Of a stretch of DNA of 64,000 bases, positions 1 through 12,856 are shown in pieces (position 1 is the stretch's first letter; every line of letters begins with the position of its first letter). The position numbers and the translations under genes are program-made. The notes beneath the pieces were generated by a model. The model searched no databases. It was not told the origin of the DNA and saw only the letters and a program-made list of their open reading frames with translations. The stretch comes from Gnomoniopsis sp. IMI 355080 (taxonomy: Eukaryota > Ascomycota > Sordariomycetes > Diaporthales > Gnomoniaceae), in NCBI GenBank assembly GCA_027946555.1, contig JAPEVC010000198.1, forward strand, positions 1-64,000. Reading direction: 5' to 3'.

Positions 1-518
1 GGGGGGGGGGGGGGGGGGGGCTGGGGGGGCGGGCGAGTACGCGGGCAGGCGGGCTTGCTTGGAACCGGACTGGAGATGGGCCCACCCGCATTGGCGCTAA
101 AATAAGCAATAACGCTACTCTGTCCTGCCTTACTGCCCTGTGCGTCGGCCGCCTTACTGCCCTATCAGCCTCTGCGTGCTGCCTGTCTCTAGCAACTCTG
201 CCCGAAGTGGGGGTCCCTCGCCGAACAGGCCCCCCAAGTACCAGTACCCCTGCAGCAACTTCCTTCCGAGAGAGACGCGTCTCAACGCGATGCTGTCTGT
301 TCATGGGCAGGCTGGAGGCTGGTTTGCCTGCAAAGACAAGAGCTATACTTGACGCAAACAAAAATTCGACTTTCTTTCAAGATGCTAATTGGAGATCCTA
401 GCAAGATGTTCAAAATGTCTTGACTGATTATGTTTTGTTTGTCTTCTTGGACTCTTGTGAAATCCATTTGGTTTCCATTGTTGAACCCTCTCCTACCCTC
501 CAATGCATACTGCCCACA
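1..518. other. Contig-edge intergenic, 5' flank of pot1
   Basis: The window opens with 20 consecutive G followed by further G-rich sequence, which looks like a contig edge or assembly artefact rather than biology. The remainder is the upstream region and probable 5' UTR of the Pot1 gene. No telomeric TTAGGG-type repeat array is visible, and no other gene could be supported here. Confidence 0.5.
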
Positions 519-2679
519 ATGTCTCGATTTCAACCAGCCAATTCAGGTCAAAGAAGGACTCAAGACACTCCCCGCTTCCCCCAGAGTCTCATATCCATCC
601 GTGATCTTCTGGATGGCAAAGTGCTCAGTGGCAACTATGTCAGCATTGTGGGCGTTGTCAAAGACTATAGACTACCTCTTGCCACCAAAGGCACTGGTGA
701 GTGCGGCTCTTCAATCTGAGACCAAAGGCACATCCATTGACACTGATTCATCTCTACAAGATTACAAGTGCACTCTGACACTCTATGACATGTCCACTGA
801 GCATGACAATGAAGACATCAATATCAACATCTTCCGCAAACAGGCAGAAATGCCACAAGTGGAGGCTGGTGATATTGTCCTTGTCTCCAGGGCCAAGTTT
901 CAAGTATACAATGGCACTGCTTCCCTGCTGACTTCCTTCAATACCGATGTCTTTGTCTACGAAGCACAGCGACTGCCTCACTGTAAAAGGTCCGGGTCGG
1001 CCAGGGGTGCCCTCAAGCCGCCAACTAGGCAGCCAAAGCGGGAGCCAGATGCAAAGGAGGACGAGTACGTGCTATGGCTGTTCGGCAGAATAGACCAAAG
1101 CATCATTCTCGACCAACAGGACTTTGTAGCCAGGGCAAGGCAGTCTCTCAACGTCAAGGACAAGTTCAGCCTGCTGCAAGACGTAAGAAACGACAAGTTC
1201 GCCGACCTCATCGTTCAGGTCGTCAGAGAGCCATATGATATGGGAGACAAGATGACCCTTTGGGTGTCTGACTACACCGAGAACGACAGCTTCTTCCTCC
1301 ACACACGCGATAGGATGGACTGGGCCGATGGCGTGCCAGCCAGAGATGGTGATGTTTATGGCTACACGAACAATAGAAAGAAGCCAAAAGCCTCGCTGGA
1401 CGACGAAAGCAGCAAGTGGTCTGGTCCAGAAGGCAAGAGGTCCATGCAGCTAACATGCTGGGAGCCACATGCCACCTTTATCCTCCAAAACGTCCACCAA
1501 GGAGATTGGGTGCGTTTGCGCAATGTCCAGATTCGCTACGGTCACAACTCCGTCAACATCGAGGGCTACCTGCGCGGGGACCGCGAGTATCGAGACAGGG
1601 TGTACGTGGAGATCATGGACACAGCAGGCGACCGCGAGACACTCGACCAGCGTCTTGTAGATGCGATCTTGCGAAAAAGAGCCTACGAGAAAGCGCAAAA
1701 GCAGGCCCACAAGAACGGCGAGAAGCGAAAGGCTCAAGACGAGCCTCAAAAGGAAAATAGCAAGACCAAGCGCCAGAAGAAGCGCCAATCTAAGCAGAAA
1801 GCCATTGAAGAAGAGGCAGCAAAGAAACAAGCTGCCCTAGGCTTCAACGAGCTGGTTGTCTCGGAACACCAGGACAAGGCCATCGTCCCTCTCTCCACCG
1901 TCCTCCAACCCATCTATTACACCACCTTCATCGACAGTCAAGAACTCAAACTCGAGCTGCCTTTCACGTGCGCCATGTACCGGACCAACGTCCGTGTCGT
2001 CGACTTCCACCCCGTCTCTCTCAAGGACTTTGCCGTCGGCCGAGCGCCCACAGAGTATGACAACGTCCTGGACAGCGACGAGGGCAGCAATTCAGATGCC
2101 GCCGTCTCCTCCTCCTCTTTACCACCATCATCATCCCCCGGTTCCCGTGACCACCAAGAGGCCCGCCGTCGTGTATGGAAATGGCGCTTCGCTCTCAAGA
2201 TCGAAGAAGTTTTCACCTCCAAAACCAAGACCGCCCCTGCACAAACCTGGGTAATCGTCGACAATCCTGCCGCCCAACTCCTCCTCGATCTCGACGCCAC
2301 AGATCTTCACGCGTCCGCCTGCGCCGGCGAGCTAGCCAAGCTGCGCGAGCAACTCTTCAAGCTGTGGGGAAATCTCGAAGAGCGCAAAACAAGGCTAGAG
2401 GCCAAGAAGCGGCAACACGAGGAACACCCGCTGCAGGCGCCACCTCTGGGTTCGAGTGATGATGAGGACAATCGCGCAGCTACCCACGGAGGAGGAGGTG
2501 GTGGTGACGCGGCAGATGATGTGCCGGGGAGCCAGCTGAGCAATAGGCCGTTCACGTGCTGTATCCGGCAGTATGGAGTGCCTATCGCGCCGGAGGAGGC
2601 CGAGATGAATGAAACCGGGCAGGGGAAGAAGTGGCAGCGGGTGTTTGGGCTGTTTGGGACCAAAATCAGGGATGAATAG
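519..2679 (+). CDS. pot1: Protection of telomeres protein Pot1 (single-stranded telomeric DNA-binding)
   Basis: Two exons, 519-696 and 761-2679, give 698 residues. The 64-bp intron (GTGAGT...TACAAG) joins in phase to give the segment TKGTDYKCTLTLYD, typical of the first OB fold of Pot1. Residues about 15-145 form that N-terminal telomere-binding OB fold. A second OB-like region follows at about 185-360, containing the segments LWVSDYTEND and GDWVRLRNVQIRYG. A lysine/arginine-rich charged linker and a C-terminal region with an acidic and serine stretch come after. Pot1 binds the G-rich telomeric overhang, protects chromosome ends and regulates telomerase. The ATG at 519 was chosen because it opens exon 1 in the OB-fold frame; a longer open frame from 430 is a different frame over exon 1. 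The next gene is convergent. Family assignment is secure; the exact start is slightly less so. Confidence 0.9.
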
Positions 2680-3583
2680 CTGTTTTGCTTTGCCCACAGC
2701 AAGAGGATTGGCCAGGTAGTTCTTGGGCATGCTGATGTACAACAAAGTTTTCGGAGAGCTCGTGAATCTGAAAATAAAGATACCAGGTTTCAACGTTACC
2801 GCGCACTCCTAGCCCTAGGGACGGGCTGTCTCCCCGCTGTTGACCATTACTGATCTCATCGCCTTATCAACTTCTTCATACTGAAGGACGGCTCGCGAGG
2901 AGGGGACCTGATAAAGGACATCAAATATGACCATCTAACACCCAGGGTGAAGCTTATACAACAGAGATCAAACATCCATCCATCCAGACCCAAACCCCGC
3001 CCAAAACATCTCGAACTACATGCACAAGCCTCACATTGTCACATTCCCAATAGAAACCACATAGCCACTGTAAACTGCCTCTCTCATCTTTTTTTTTTCT
3101 TGGCAGATTCTCAAGCTAGAAGGAATATGTACGATTCGCAAGAAAGCTACGAAAATCTAGGCCGCCTTCCACCTCACAGCAACTGAGACTTCAAGTCATG
3201 AATGCTTACACCCCCTCCCTCTTGTGTTCTCCCGCCCAGCCAACCCATAGGCTCTCTATCTCGCTCATCACTTTGCCCTTGCCGCGCAGTCGTTCTTCAT
3301 TCCATTATAGCACACAGAAAAAGCCTTTGTACGAAGACGAGAAATATCCGGAAAGCCAAAAGATTCACATGGTCTTCTGCCCAATCCATGCCCTTTCTGC
3401 CCCTGGCCCCTTGCTACAGCAATAACAAACGCGCGTGTGTTGAGTATCGTCAAGTCGCAAAGTCATGGTCCGTAAATACCTTTTTCGCCCGACCCCCAAA
3501 CGCCAGGCTCCGCCGAGAGGCTTTCTACACACATAACACTTTCTGCATAATGTCCTTTTCCCTTGCCCCAACGCGTCTGTCGC
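2680..3583. other. Convergent intergenic region (pot1 / cohesin gene)
   Basis: About 900 bp between the stop codons of two convergent genes, presumably holding both 3' UTRs. It contains a polypyrimidine tract ending in CAG near 3090-3107, but I could not build a convincing gene around it. No RNA gene was recognised. Confidence 0.5.
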
Positions 3584-6500
3584 TCAATCGCCCAGAATGG
3601 ACTCCTCGTCAGCCGCATTATTCGCCGCCTCCGGCTCGCTCTCTGGGTCCTCGATTGGATCATCTACCAACTCTCGTCTCCGCAGGTCTTCTTCGGTGCC
3701 TTCCTCAGGCGCGTCCTCTTCATCGTCTGACTCAGCATCCACGGCAACTACTATCTCTGCAGCTTTGGGCGGCTCGGGAGTGGCAGCAGGCGCAGCGGCA
3801 CCCGAATTAGCGGCAGGCGCCTTGCTCTTCACCCTGGACGCGGCCCGCCTCGCTTTGGCCGCTGCCTGCTCGCGCATTTTATCGACGTCTAGGAATGCCA
3901 ATGTCTCCTGATAGTTCTTGCCCAGCTTCGTCACGTTGCGATGTAAGCGCTTCCTTAGCTTACCGGCGGTTGGTCCCGTTTGATCTACGACGCGGCGCAA
4001 GAGTGCACGTACGTACGCTGACGTCAGCTCGCAGAGAGCCTTCTCGGAGCGAAGCTCTGAGGCGCGCTTCTCGCTCGGGGACAGGTCCTCATCCTCGTCA
4101 ACCTCAGAGAGCTGGTCGTCGTCGATTGGATCCTCATCCTCGGCGGGTTCATTGAGGTGCTTCTTGGCCTTCTTAGCGTAGGCACGCTCTGCACCGTCGA
4201 AAATGTTGATGAGCTCGGGTACCAAACCTGGTTGAATCTCGTGGTTGAGAGAAAGAAGGCCAGCGTATTTTTTAGCGGCACCAACCGAAGACCACCGGTC
4301 AAGTGTGCCCTTGATCAGGGCGAAATGTGTGTGCAAGTCGCAGAGGCTACGGGTTGCGAAAAGGCGGAGATCGTCGTTGATGGCCCTCGAGGAAAGTGTG
4401 TGGATCAGGTTTGTTTGGTACAGCTTTCTGAGACTTGCGAGTTGCCCGATTGTCCTACTTGACACATCAGTCTGCATCTCGATCGCCCGCACAAGTGACA
4501 ACACCTTCCACATGAAGTAGCGGTCGCAGCACTTGATCGCGAAAGACGTCGTTTCGTCTTCCAAGTCGTCGAGTTCCTCGTCGGGCTGCTGGAAGCGGCC
4601 TCGGTGCACGGTTTGAACCAAGATGTCAATGACCGAAGCTGTGGAGGCCTTCACCGTATTTTCCGCCTCAAGAACATCGACGCAGTCATTGATTCTGGCT
4701 AGATTGCTCATCTTCATTAGCGACTCTGATAATCGAGTGAGAACAGGCCCGCTCAGCTCGCCCCGTTGTGAGAGATTGTTAGACTTGTCCATATTTCGGA
4801 CGGTGTCGATAAGCGGCTCCCATAGCTCCGCAATTTTGAGGTCCGTAGTCTCCTGGAATTCCTCGCAATTGCGAGCTCGAAGCAAGGCAATACTGGCGTC
4901 CAGAACGACGTTTGGGTCGGAGTGCCTGGTAAAGAGCGTGCAAATGCCGTCTAGTAGATGCTCTAGTGTTGATGATTCTTGCCGGAGTTGCTGGAATACG
5001 TCAAGGTCCAAGAGGCTTTGCAGTCGCATCACCGTGGTTGCTGTCGTTGCGTCTGCTCCAAACTTACTGAGCAGCTTAGGAATCGATTGTGCCAAGTTCA
5101 GCGCGACGTCTTCAGCAGACTCCGTCACATCGCCCCTCATTGGCTTCTTCTTTCCCCTGTCTGCCTCAGCAATGTGCACTAGATTCGACTTGACAGCCGC
5201 GACCAAGACCTGAAGGAGTATTGTCTCCTCCTCGCCCGTTGGTGCAACATGTTGCCGCATTTGTGAGGCGGTTGAGTTCTTAGACCTCGAACCTGACTTG
5301 GTGCTGGTCGTGTGGTCGTAAAGCAGGTACCCAATAAGGACTCCCCAATCCTTCACCGTCTCCATCTTTTCGTACAGAACCTGTGCCGCCAGCGACATTC
5401 TTGTTTCAGGAGCAATGATGCTCGTCATGTCCGCAGACATATCCAAGACACGTCGGCCCTCCGTATCATCATCCTCCTCCAGCTGTTGTTCGTAGGCTGC
5501 AAGATTCTCGGCCAAAGCCTTGATTTCGACCCACTCTTTCCTGGGCGTGGAGTCATCGACATTCTCACTCTCTGGGAACATCTCATCAACAGCCTCCTCG
5601 CCGCCCATGCTCTCAACCTTCTGCTCAACAGCGCCTTGTACGACGTCGGCAAAGAACTTGACCACGGACTTCCGGATCCGTGGCTCGGAGTCGAAGATAA
5701 GCTTGCCAACATTGTCGACCTCGTCTGGTTCCAACATGCCATTCTCACTCAGGGCCTCAATGACATTGATAGCCTGAACACGGACGCTAACATCGAGATC
5801 CTGGGTGGCCATCTCCATGAGGCGTGGTCGAAATCTGTCGATGAAGTGACCGAGCTTCGCAGCGTCACGCTTGAAAACCCTTGCAAGCTGTTTGAGAACC
5901 TCCTGCCTGGTGGGTGCGTTGACGTCGGATAAGAGCCAGCCTAGATATCTCAAGTACTCTGGTTCCATAAATACCGTGGGGAGCACCCAGATCCACGAGC
6001 CCAGGGCCTCGACACACTCTGTTCGTATGCGAGCGTCAATGTCACGGTATCTGTGCACAAAGACGACCTCAAAACAGTCCAACATGTATTTTCCACACGT
6101 CTCGCGGTTGTTGTTCGCCTCGTTGAGTGACTTTTGCAAGTTCACGAGCATGTCCTTGTTTCTGCTCTTGCCCTTGCGCGCCTTCTCTGCATCGACTTGC
6201 TGCGACGTCTTGGTAGCTCTGTCATCCAGCTTCCTGGCAACGCTGGCGAGAGCAAGCTCCATGGCTAATGCGACGGTTGTGGCGGTGTGTCGGAAAGGCC
6301 GAAGGGTGGATGATGACATGGTGTACACCCAACGCGCGATGTTTTCCATTAAGGGCTCGTCGGTGTAGAGGGCGTCTGTCTCGTGCAGGACATTGACCAA
6401 TGACTCGAAAAAGCCAACAAGTAGGTCGCGGAAACCTCTGCTCTCCTTGATCTTGCCTAGAGGGTAGTCGGTGATTTGTCTCTGCTAAAAGTTAGCCGTA

Positions 6501-7278
6501 TTCAAGCTGTCACCGCCAACTCGAGCGTACCTCTTGGTACAGATCCTGCAACTCCGAAAGCCGATTCTGGATGTTGTCGGGATCTCTAATATCATCTTCT
6601 GTCACCTGTTCATCGCAGCCGGCAGCAAGTAAAACGCAATTGACAAGATCCGTGACAGCCGCCTCATTGTCCGCCCTGTATTTCTGGTACCATCGACTTG
6701 CGACATCATCAGAGTTGTCGCCCGATCCGAAAATATCAGCTTGTCATTTTCCTCGCGTCAGCAATTGATCCTCACACTGATTTCATTGCTGGAGTATCCT
6801 CACCATAAACCCCATCGCCATCGCGTCGGTCGCCCGTGACGACGCGTGCGGTCTTCTTGGCGGCCTTGGGCCTGCTGGGAATCGAGATTGACTGTGAAGG
6901 CGCGATACCATTTGTCTTTGGCTTCTTTGCGGCTGGGGGCTTTCTCGCGCGCGACGCGCCATTCCTCTTCTTCTGACGCCTCGCGGCGCGCTCCTCCTCC
7001 TCATCAGGCGAGTCGTCGTCCTCCGCGTCGTCATCGCTATTGCCGTCGCTCATCGCCTCATCCTCGTCGCCGTTGCCTTCGCCAGTAGGGTGCTGATTCT
7101 CGGCATCGTCGTCGTCGTCATCGCCGCGTTTTCGCTTGGGAGCGACGGTGACTTCGGGCCGGAACTTCTCGGGGGCTCTGCGCTCGCGGCCTGATCGACG
7201 CGCCGTGGCGGCGGGAGTCGGGGAGGGAGTCGCGGTATTTTCTGAGGTTTCCATGAGGGGCAGGCGGACGGATGGCAT
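3584..7278 (-). CDS. SCC3: Cohesin complex subunit Scc3/Psc3 (STAG family)
   Basis: Three exons on the minus strand, 7278-6804, 6739-6531 and 6481-3584, give about 1193 residues. The intron 6740-6803 (GTGAGG...ACAAG) joins in phase to DIFGSGDNSDDVASRWYQKY. The intron 6482-6530 (GTACGC...GCAG) joins to RQITDYPL and then GFFESLVNVLHETDALY, both hallmarks of the STAG family. The N-terminal ~160 residues are basic, acidic and disordered, a probable nuclear and chromatin region. The STAG domain and stromalin conservative domain follow at roughly 230-500 (IRTECVEALGSWIWVLPTVF), then HEAT-like helices. The C-terminus is an acidic tail rich in E/D and A/P. The protein is the HEAT-repeat subunit that binds kleisin and loads cohesin for sister-chromatid cohesion. 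The start is uncertain between ATG at 7278 and ATG at 7254; neither has a strong context. The 3' splice site of intron 2 is a NAGNAG tandem. Confidence 0.9.
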
Positions 7279-8050
7279 CGAAAAAAAGGGGAAGAGATGG
7301 GGAGGAATTGTATTGGAATCGCGATGCGCGCGTGGGGCTGGGAGAGAGGTGAGGTGAGGTGGGAAAAGAGATGCGCGGTAAACAGTCTCGTGCAAGGTTG
7401 CGAGACGGAAGTTCCCCCCTGCACTTGCCCACAACGCGCTGGCCTGTGCTCAATTCCTCTTTCCTGTTCCTGTTCCCCTCCCCCTTCGTACCAACACCAA
7501 AAGTGGGTAACCGGGCAGGAGCGAGTGAGACGCTGGACTGCTGCCTGAGGCTGCTACTTCTGTTCTTAGCGCCGTCTCACGTCTAGACAAAGCAATCTGT
7601 ATATCTCGGGCGCATTGACAAAACCAATCATCATGAGGACATGCATCGATGAACTGACTCGACCATTGAGCACAATTGCTCTTCGATCGATTGATTCAAA
7701 TGTACTTTGTCTGGCAAAGTTGTTGGAAAGCTTGGCTTCCAGCTGCACCGAAGCCTGAAGCTGGAATACTCCATTCCTTCGGTTTCAGGGCTGCCTGAAC
7801 AAGACCCTTTCATCACAATGCTTTTTTATAAGACGCTTCATTCCTGTACAAGTCCACATGATACACACATAAAGTTGGATTCCATTTAGATCTACAACTC
7901 ATAGTGCTCAATTAATATGTTTCCCATGCTCCAATGCATTCAGAGCACTCTCTGTTATTTTCGTTCCCTTTTTCGGTGCTTCGGGGGGGGGGGGTTGGTT
8001 GACCTCACACGCCCATGCGCTCTATCCAGGAACTCCCTATGTCTATAAAA
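7279..8050. other. Intergenic region with a G12 homopolymer
   Basis: This is the upstream region of the cohesin gene and the downstream region of the helicase gene, both on the minus strand. A run of 12 G lies at 7983-7994. No gene is supported; the short open frames here have no recognisable features. Confidence 0.5.
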
Positions 8051-11000
8051 CTATGCATCTAGCCCGTCCAACTCTATCAATTTGACCACTGCCCTAATGA
8101 CATCGTCATTTCGAAGATCCATGCCTGGATTCTCGACCTTCTTCGCAATGATATCATCCACCATACCCCTGAGCCTTGAGATCAGCACTCCAATGCGCGC
8201 CCATCCTCGAAGACGCAACCACCCGTCGACCACAAGCCCCCTGCCCAGCGTGTCCAGCTCTATGGCGCCCGAGAATAGTAGCAGCGTATATGCATTAAAC
8301 GCTACGAACGTTTCATTAGTACCAAGTCATGACAGAACACATGGAAGGTAGAGAAAGAGGGCAGGTGCACACTTACGCGTCAAATCTCGTACAAAAACTT
8401 TACTCGTCGCCATCAGCGTGAAATATGACACGAACGCCGCATTGCCAGAAAATCCCTGGGATTCAAACAGCGTGCTGCTAGGATGCACAAACACCCTGCC
8501 ATTCTCCTGCGTGTAATAGCGGATCGTCTTGGCCTCCGGGTCCAGCTCTACCGCGCCCGACATTGACGCCATAAACTTCTTATCGGGGAATTGAATTCGC
8601 GCGATCTGCGGGCTAAATGCAGACGCCGTGAGTGCGCGTAGGAGGGGCATCGATGGTGAGGCGGTGCTTTTCTGCTGTGAGCGGCCGTAGAGGAGTGACG
8701 AGTCGATGAGGCCGATCTCGCTGAGGGCCGAGTAGTATTGTGTGCGTGTGGAGGCAATGTCTGACAGAGTGTTGTAAGAAAGGAAGTTGTCATCGCAGAA
8801 ACTGCGTACTTGACGCTGGGGCAGGCGGTCTTGCATCTGCTCGTCCCACTGCTGGAAAGCGCGCAGGTCGGTGAGTAAATCACCATCGCCCGCAGCAAAT
8901 TTCATCTTGGCCTGCTTTGCTAAGTCCCGCTTATCTGGAGGGGAAAGGAAAGGGCTGCGGGTGCTCAGAATAGCGGCGATTGTGACACAGTCATCCAGAC
9001 AGTTGAAAATTGCTCCGTAGACCATGAGTTTGCCGCAACGCAGGTCAGCGGGGATCATGGCGAGCTGTTGACCCAGTGCAGTGAGCTCATCGCCGTCCAG
9101 GGCGCCCATTCTCTGGAGCATCTTGACCGCCCCTTCCACTGCCACAGCCTCGGGCGGCGTTGGAGTGCGTGACAGGAAATGGCCAACGTCCTTGTTGCCC
9201 ATGGCCCTAACCGACAAGCACAGCTGTTCAAGAGGCACCCGCCTGATTTCAGGATCTGGCCGCTCGGCCATGGTCTGTTCCTCCAGGTTACGAGTATACA
9301 GCTTGTAACACTTGCCTTCCTGGACACGACCAGCACGTCCGCGTCGTTGCTTGCACGCTGCCCGAGACGCCCATGTCTCTTCCAGCTTGCGCATATTGGT
9401 CTGGGGATCGTAGCTGGTCTCCTTTACACGGCCGCTGTCAATGACCGCCACGATGTCGTCGATCGTGATGGACGTCTCGGCAACGTTGGTGGCCACAACC
9501 ACCTTTCTCTTCCCGTGAGGTGGTGGCGCGAAGACTTTCTTCTGCTCCTTGGTCTCTAGCGATGCATGGAGGGGAAGCACGTGTAGATTCGCAATAGAAC
9601 TGAGATATCTGCAAGTCTGGTTGATTTCGTTGACACCAGGCAGGAAGATAAGGATACCGCCCGACTTCTGGGTCTGTGACAGCTCTGAGTCGATAGCCTT
9701 GGCCGTTTCAGCGAGGAGATTGTAGTTGATGCGCATGCCGAGATTCTGAATAACTTTGGATACTCGCTGATTGTCATCCAGTGTACGATCAGAAGCCTTG
9801 CCATCGTAGTCGTTGCCAACGAAACCTGTCTGGTGAATAATGTCGTCTAGATAGAAATCCTGCACAGGGAACGTTCGACCAGCGATTTCCACGAAACCAA
9901 CCTTCAGGCCATCCTTCCTGAAGTAGTCGCCAAACGTGGCGGAGTCCAAAGTAGCACTCATGAGGATCAACTTCAAGTCCTTTCGCTTGCTCAAGACATC
10001 TCGGATGATGCTGAGGAGGAAGTCTGTATCGAGACTTCGCTCGTGCACCTCGTCAATGACCACGTGGCTGATATCCGCGAGAGACGACACAACATCTTCA
10101 ATTTTCCCACCAGAAGTCTGCAGTCGTCTGAGCAGCACACCAGTTGTGACAAATGTGATCTTCGTTTCATTGCTTGTCTTGTTTTCTCCTCGGATGGAGT
10201 ATCCTACCTCCTGGCCGACCCTCATGTCGCGCTCCTCGCTGACTCTGTCTGCCAGGCCCAGTGCTGATATTCTTCGAGGCTGTGTGACGATTATGTTGGC
10301 ACATTTGGCATACCCCCGGTCATAGAGGTCATCAAGAATGAATTGGACCGACTGTGTCGATTTTCCGGAACCTGTCTCGCCAGAAATGATCGTGATCTGA
10401 TTGTCGTTGACAGTATCAACGACTTCTTCTTTTACTTGCCATGCTGGCAGCTTCTTGCGCTGCTCAACCATTTTTTGAAAGGAGTGTGCTTTCTGTCTCT
10501 CCATCCACCGTCCAATAGAACCACTCTCTGGAACCCAGGATATGGGTTTCGGCTGTCTTGGTGGCCTTCTGCTCTTCTTCCTCGTGGAAATGCCTTTTTC
10601 CTCAGCAACTGTTGACGAGACAGCGGCGATCTCACGCAGTGCACCAGGTCGCTCGATGATCTCGTTGATGCTTTCCTGCACCCAGCTGATGACGTAGAAC
10701 ATCTTCATCTCCTCACCCTGAAGCGATTCGGCGATATACGCCAACGCTTTCTTGATGATGCTGAGTTTGATGTATGACGGTAGATCTGCTACCACTTGCA
10801 GAATCAGCTGCAAGGGATAGTGTGGAGACTTTCGAAATTGAATGGAAGCGTCGACATTCTTCTTGGCCCCGTTTGTCACATCCAACAGCTTGAGCTGACA
10901 TATGTCTGGTGCCACACGGGAGTACTGCTCCCCGTATAGTGCTTCTAGACTTGCTAACTCTTCCTCCCATTGCTGCTCTCGGTCTTCACCAGAAAGTGTA

Positions 11001-12292
11001 TTTTCACTAAGCATCGAGTCTGCCTCCGCATCCGAGCCACTGGCCAAGAGTATGCGCTGTAGAGTCTCAGCTGCCTTGCCCTCGTCTGCATCGCTCTCAT
11101 CATATACCTTGCGACAGAGCTCGATCGAGTAGCCGGACAGCGCCAGGCGTTGTGTTGCGCCCTCTCTCTTGAGATTCGTAGCTGCAACAGATACGCCGGC
11201 GGAGTAGCTGCCTGGCAGTGCCCATTTGGGCAAGTCATCCTCGGGCACGTGGATGAGCAACCACTCCAGCGTCTCTTCGCGGTCCTTGCACTCCTCGACT
11301 GCCTCTTCGATGTGGCTGGCCCTGAAACCCAGGCCAGTAAATTCTTTGGTGATGGCATCTTTTGCAGCGGGTTGCATTATCACGCCGTGTGGGTTCCAGA
11401 TCGTGTCACGGCGCAGAAGACTCTCCAGATGCTGTCTTGTCTTGTTGCCCATCTCAATCTTGGGTACAGTTGTCCAGCCTTTCATCGGATTGTAGCCACC
11501 TGCGCCAGCCGCAGCAGCGTTGCCTCTGAGCACAAGACCCTCAGCTCCAGGCATGTTGGCAGCTTTCTCTCTAGCAGCTTCCTGTTCTTTTCGCTTCTTC
11601 TCTGCAGCGGCTTTCGCTGCTTCTCTTTCCTCGAGAGCCTTGAACGGATTAGCGTCGTACATCCACGCCTTGCCTTCCTTGATATCCTGCTTCTTGAGAT
11701 TGTCGAATTCTTTCCATACCGACCTGTAATCAGGAGGTAGGATCATGCTCAGGTTTTTCCCACTAGCGACCCTGAAAAGTCCATAAGTGGCAGCGAAGTG
11801 CTTGGCCTCCAGAGCAGTTTCCTTGTATGCCATCTGCACATGACTCGGTGGCAGCTTGAAAGGTTCCAGTTTCTTCACCTCTTGTGTCTTTGGGTCCTTC
11901 GTGCTGATGACCACCATGAATGAGATGCCCTCCTTAGAGGTCCGCTGAATGTAGTCTGGCCTTTGCCACTTCATCTTCTGGCAGTGCTCTGAGAGCAAGT
12001 TCACAGGCAATTTTCCCGTCCATGATTGCCCACCAATGATTTGTTTGGCAGTTGGTTTCGGTGGTTCTGGGGGTCCAGCTTCTGCTGCAGTGGTATCCTT
12101 CTTTTTCCTCTCTTTGTCTGTGGTGAATATGAGCAAATCATCCTCAGGTGGCGCAGCTTTCTTGCCGCCAGATTTTGAGGAGGCAGCTTTGGATGATGAT
12201 GTCTTTGAGGAGCTGGCCTTGGGAGGGACTGCCTTTGCGGAAGATGGCCCAGCAGCTGGAGCTTTAGCTGGGGCTTTTCCCTTCTTCACCAT
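8051..12292 (-). CDS. DExH-box ATP-dependent RNA helicase, DHX29 / YLR419W-like
   Basis: Two exons, 12292-8377 and 8301-8051, encode about 1388 residues. The 75-bp intron (GTAAGT...TTCGTAG) joins in phase to DLTPFNAYTLLLFSGAIELD, the expected C-terminal OB-fold sequence, so the terminal exon is secure. Domains in order: an A/K/S-rich disordered N-terminus; a UBA-like segment near 316-360; an RWD domain near 434-550 (WEEELASLEALYGEQYSRV); helicase core with motif I GETGSGKST near residue 637; motif II DEVH near 746; motif III SAT; motif VI QRRGRAGR; then the helicase-associated and OB-fold regions. UBA plus RWD plus DExH matches the DHX29/YLR419W group, which remodel structured RNA during translation initiation. 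DEVH instead of DEAH is normal for this subgroup. The protein is probably cytoplasmic. Confidence 0.93.
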
Positions 12293-12856
12293 CTCAGGTA
12301 AAGGTTGTGCGATGACCCTGATGAAGAAGGCCAGAGTTCAAAAGTGTCTGCGGTATTCCATGGAGGGTTGTGCTGTGAGGCCGCAATGAGATATGAGACT
12401 GATCAGAATAAGATACAGTCTTCTCTTAGATTCACAGAATCTACAGCCACAATGATGAGTTGGTCAAATGTTGACGTTGTGTTGGAGATCTGGATGTTCA
12501 CGATGCACCTGGCAGGTTTTCAAGATGATGCCCAAACAGCACTTCTGGCTTACAGGGGGGCGGTCCCTAATTTGGAGGGCCTATCCACTGCTGATTGGCC
12601 TGCGATGCAAAGCACGGACCTTGCACTGAACTGTGCCCCGGTGACCCCAAAATTACTGATATCGTGGGGACATTTTATTCTCACCTCACTCGCTGCCTCA
12701 CAAACCAACTACAAACACACAATCGTGCATCTCGCAATACAAATAGCAGCACTTCACATTTGATATTTTGGATCTCTCTTTTAAGAGGCTCTATTTTACA
12801 CAACCATTCTACCAGAGTCCTTTGCGATGGATATTTGAGATTACAAACTCACCATC
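12293..12856. promoter_or_regulatory. Divergent promoter region
   Basis: A 564-bp spacer separates the helicase gene (minus) and the hypothetical gene at 12857 (plus), which are divergently arranged and probably share this promoter region. I saw no clear TATA element and no other gene. Confidence 0.4.

Noticed and set aside
1..60. G-rich start as a telomere next to pot1
   Set aside because: There are no TTAGGG-type repeats, only a plain G run, so an assembly or contig-edge artefact is more likely.
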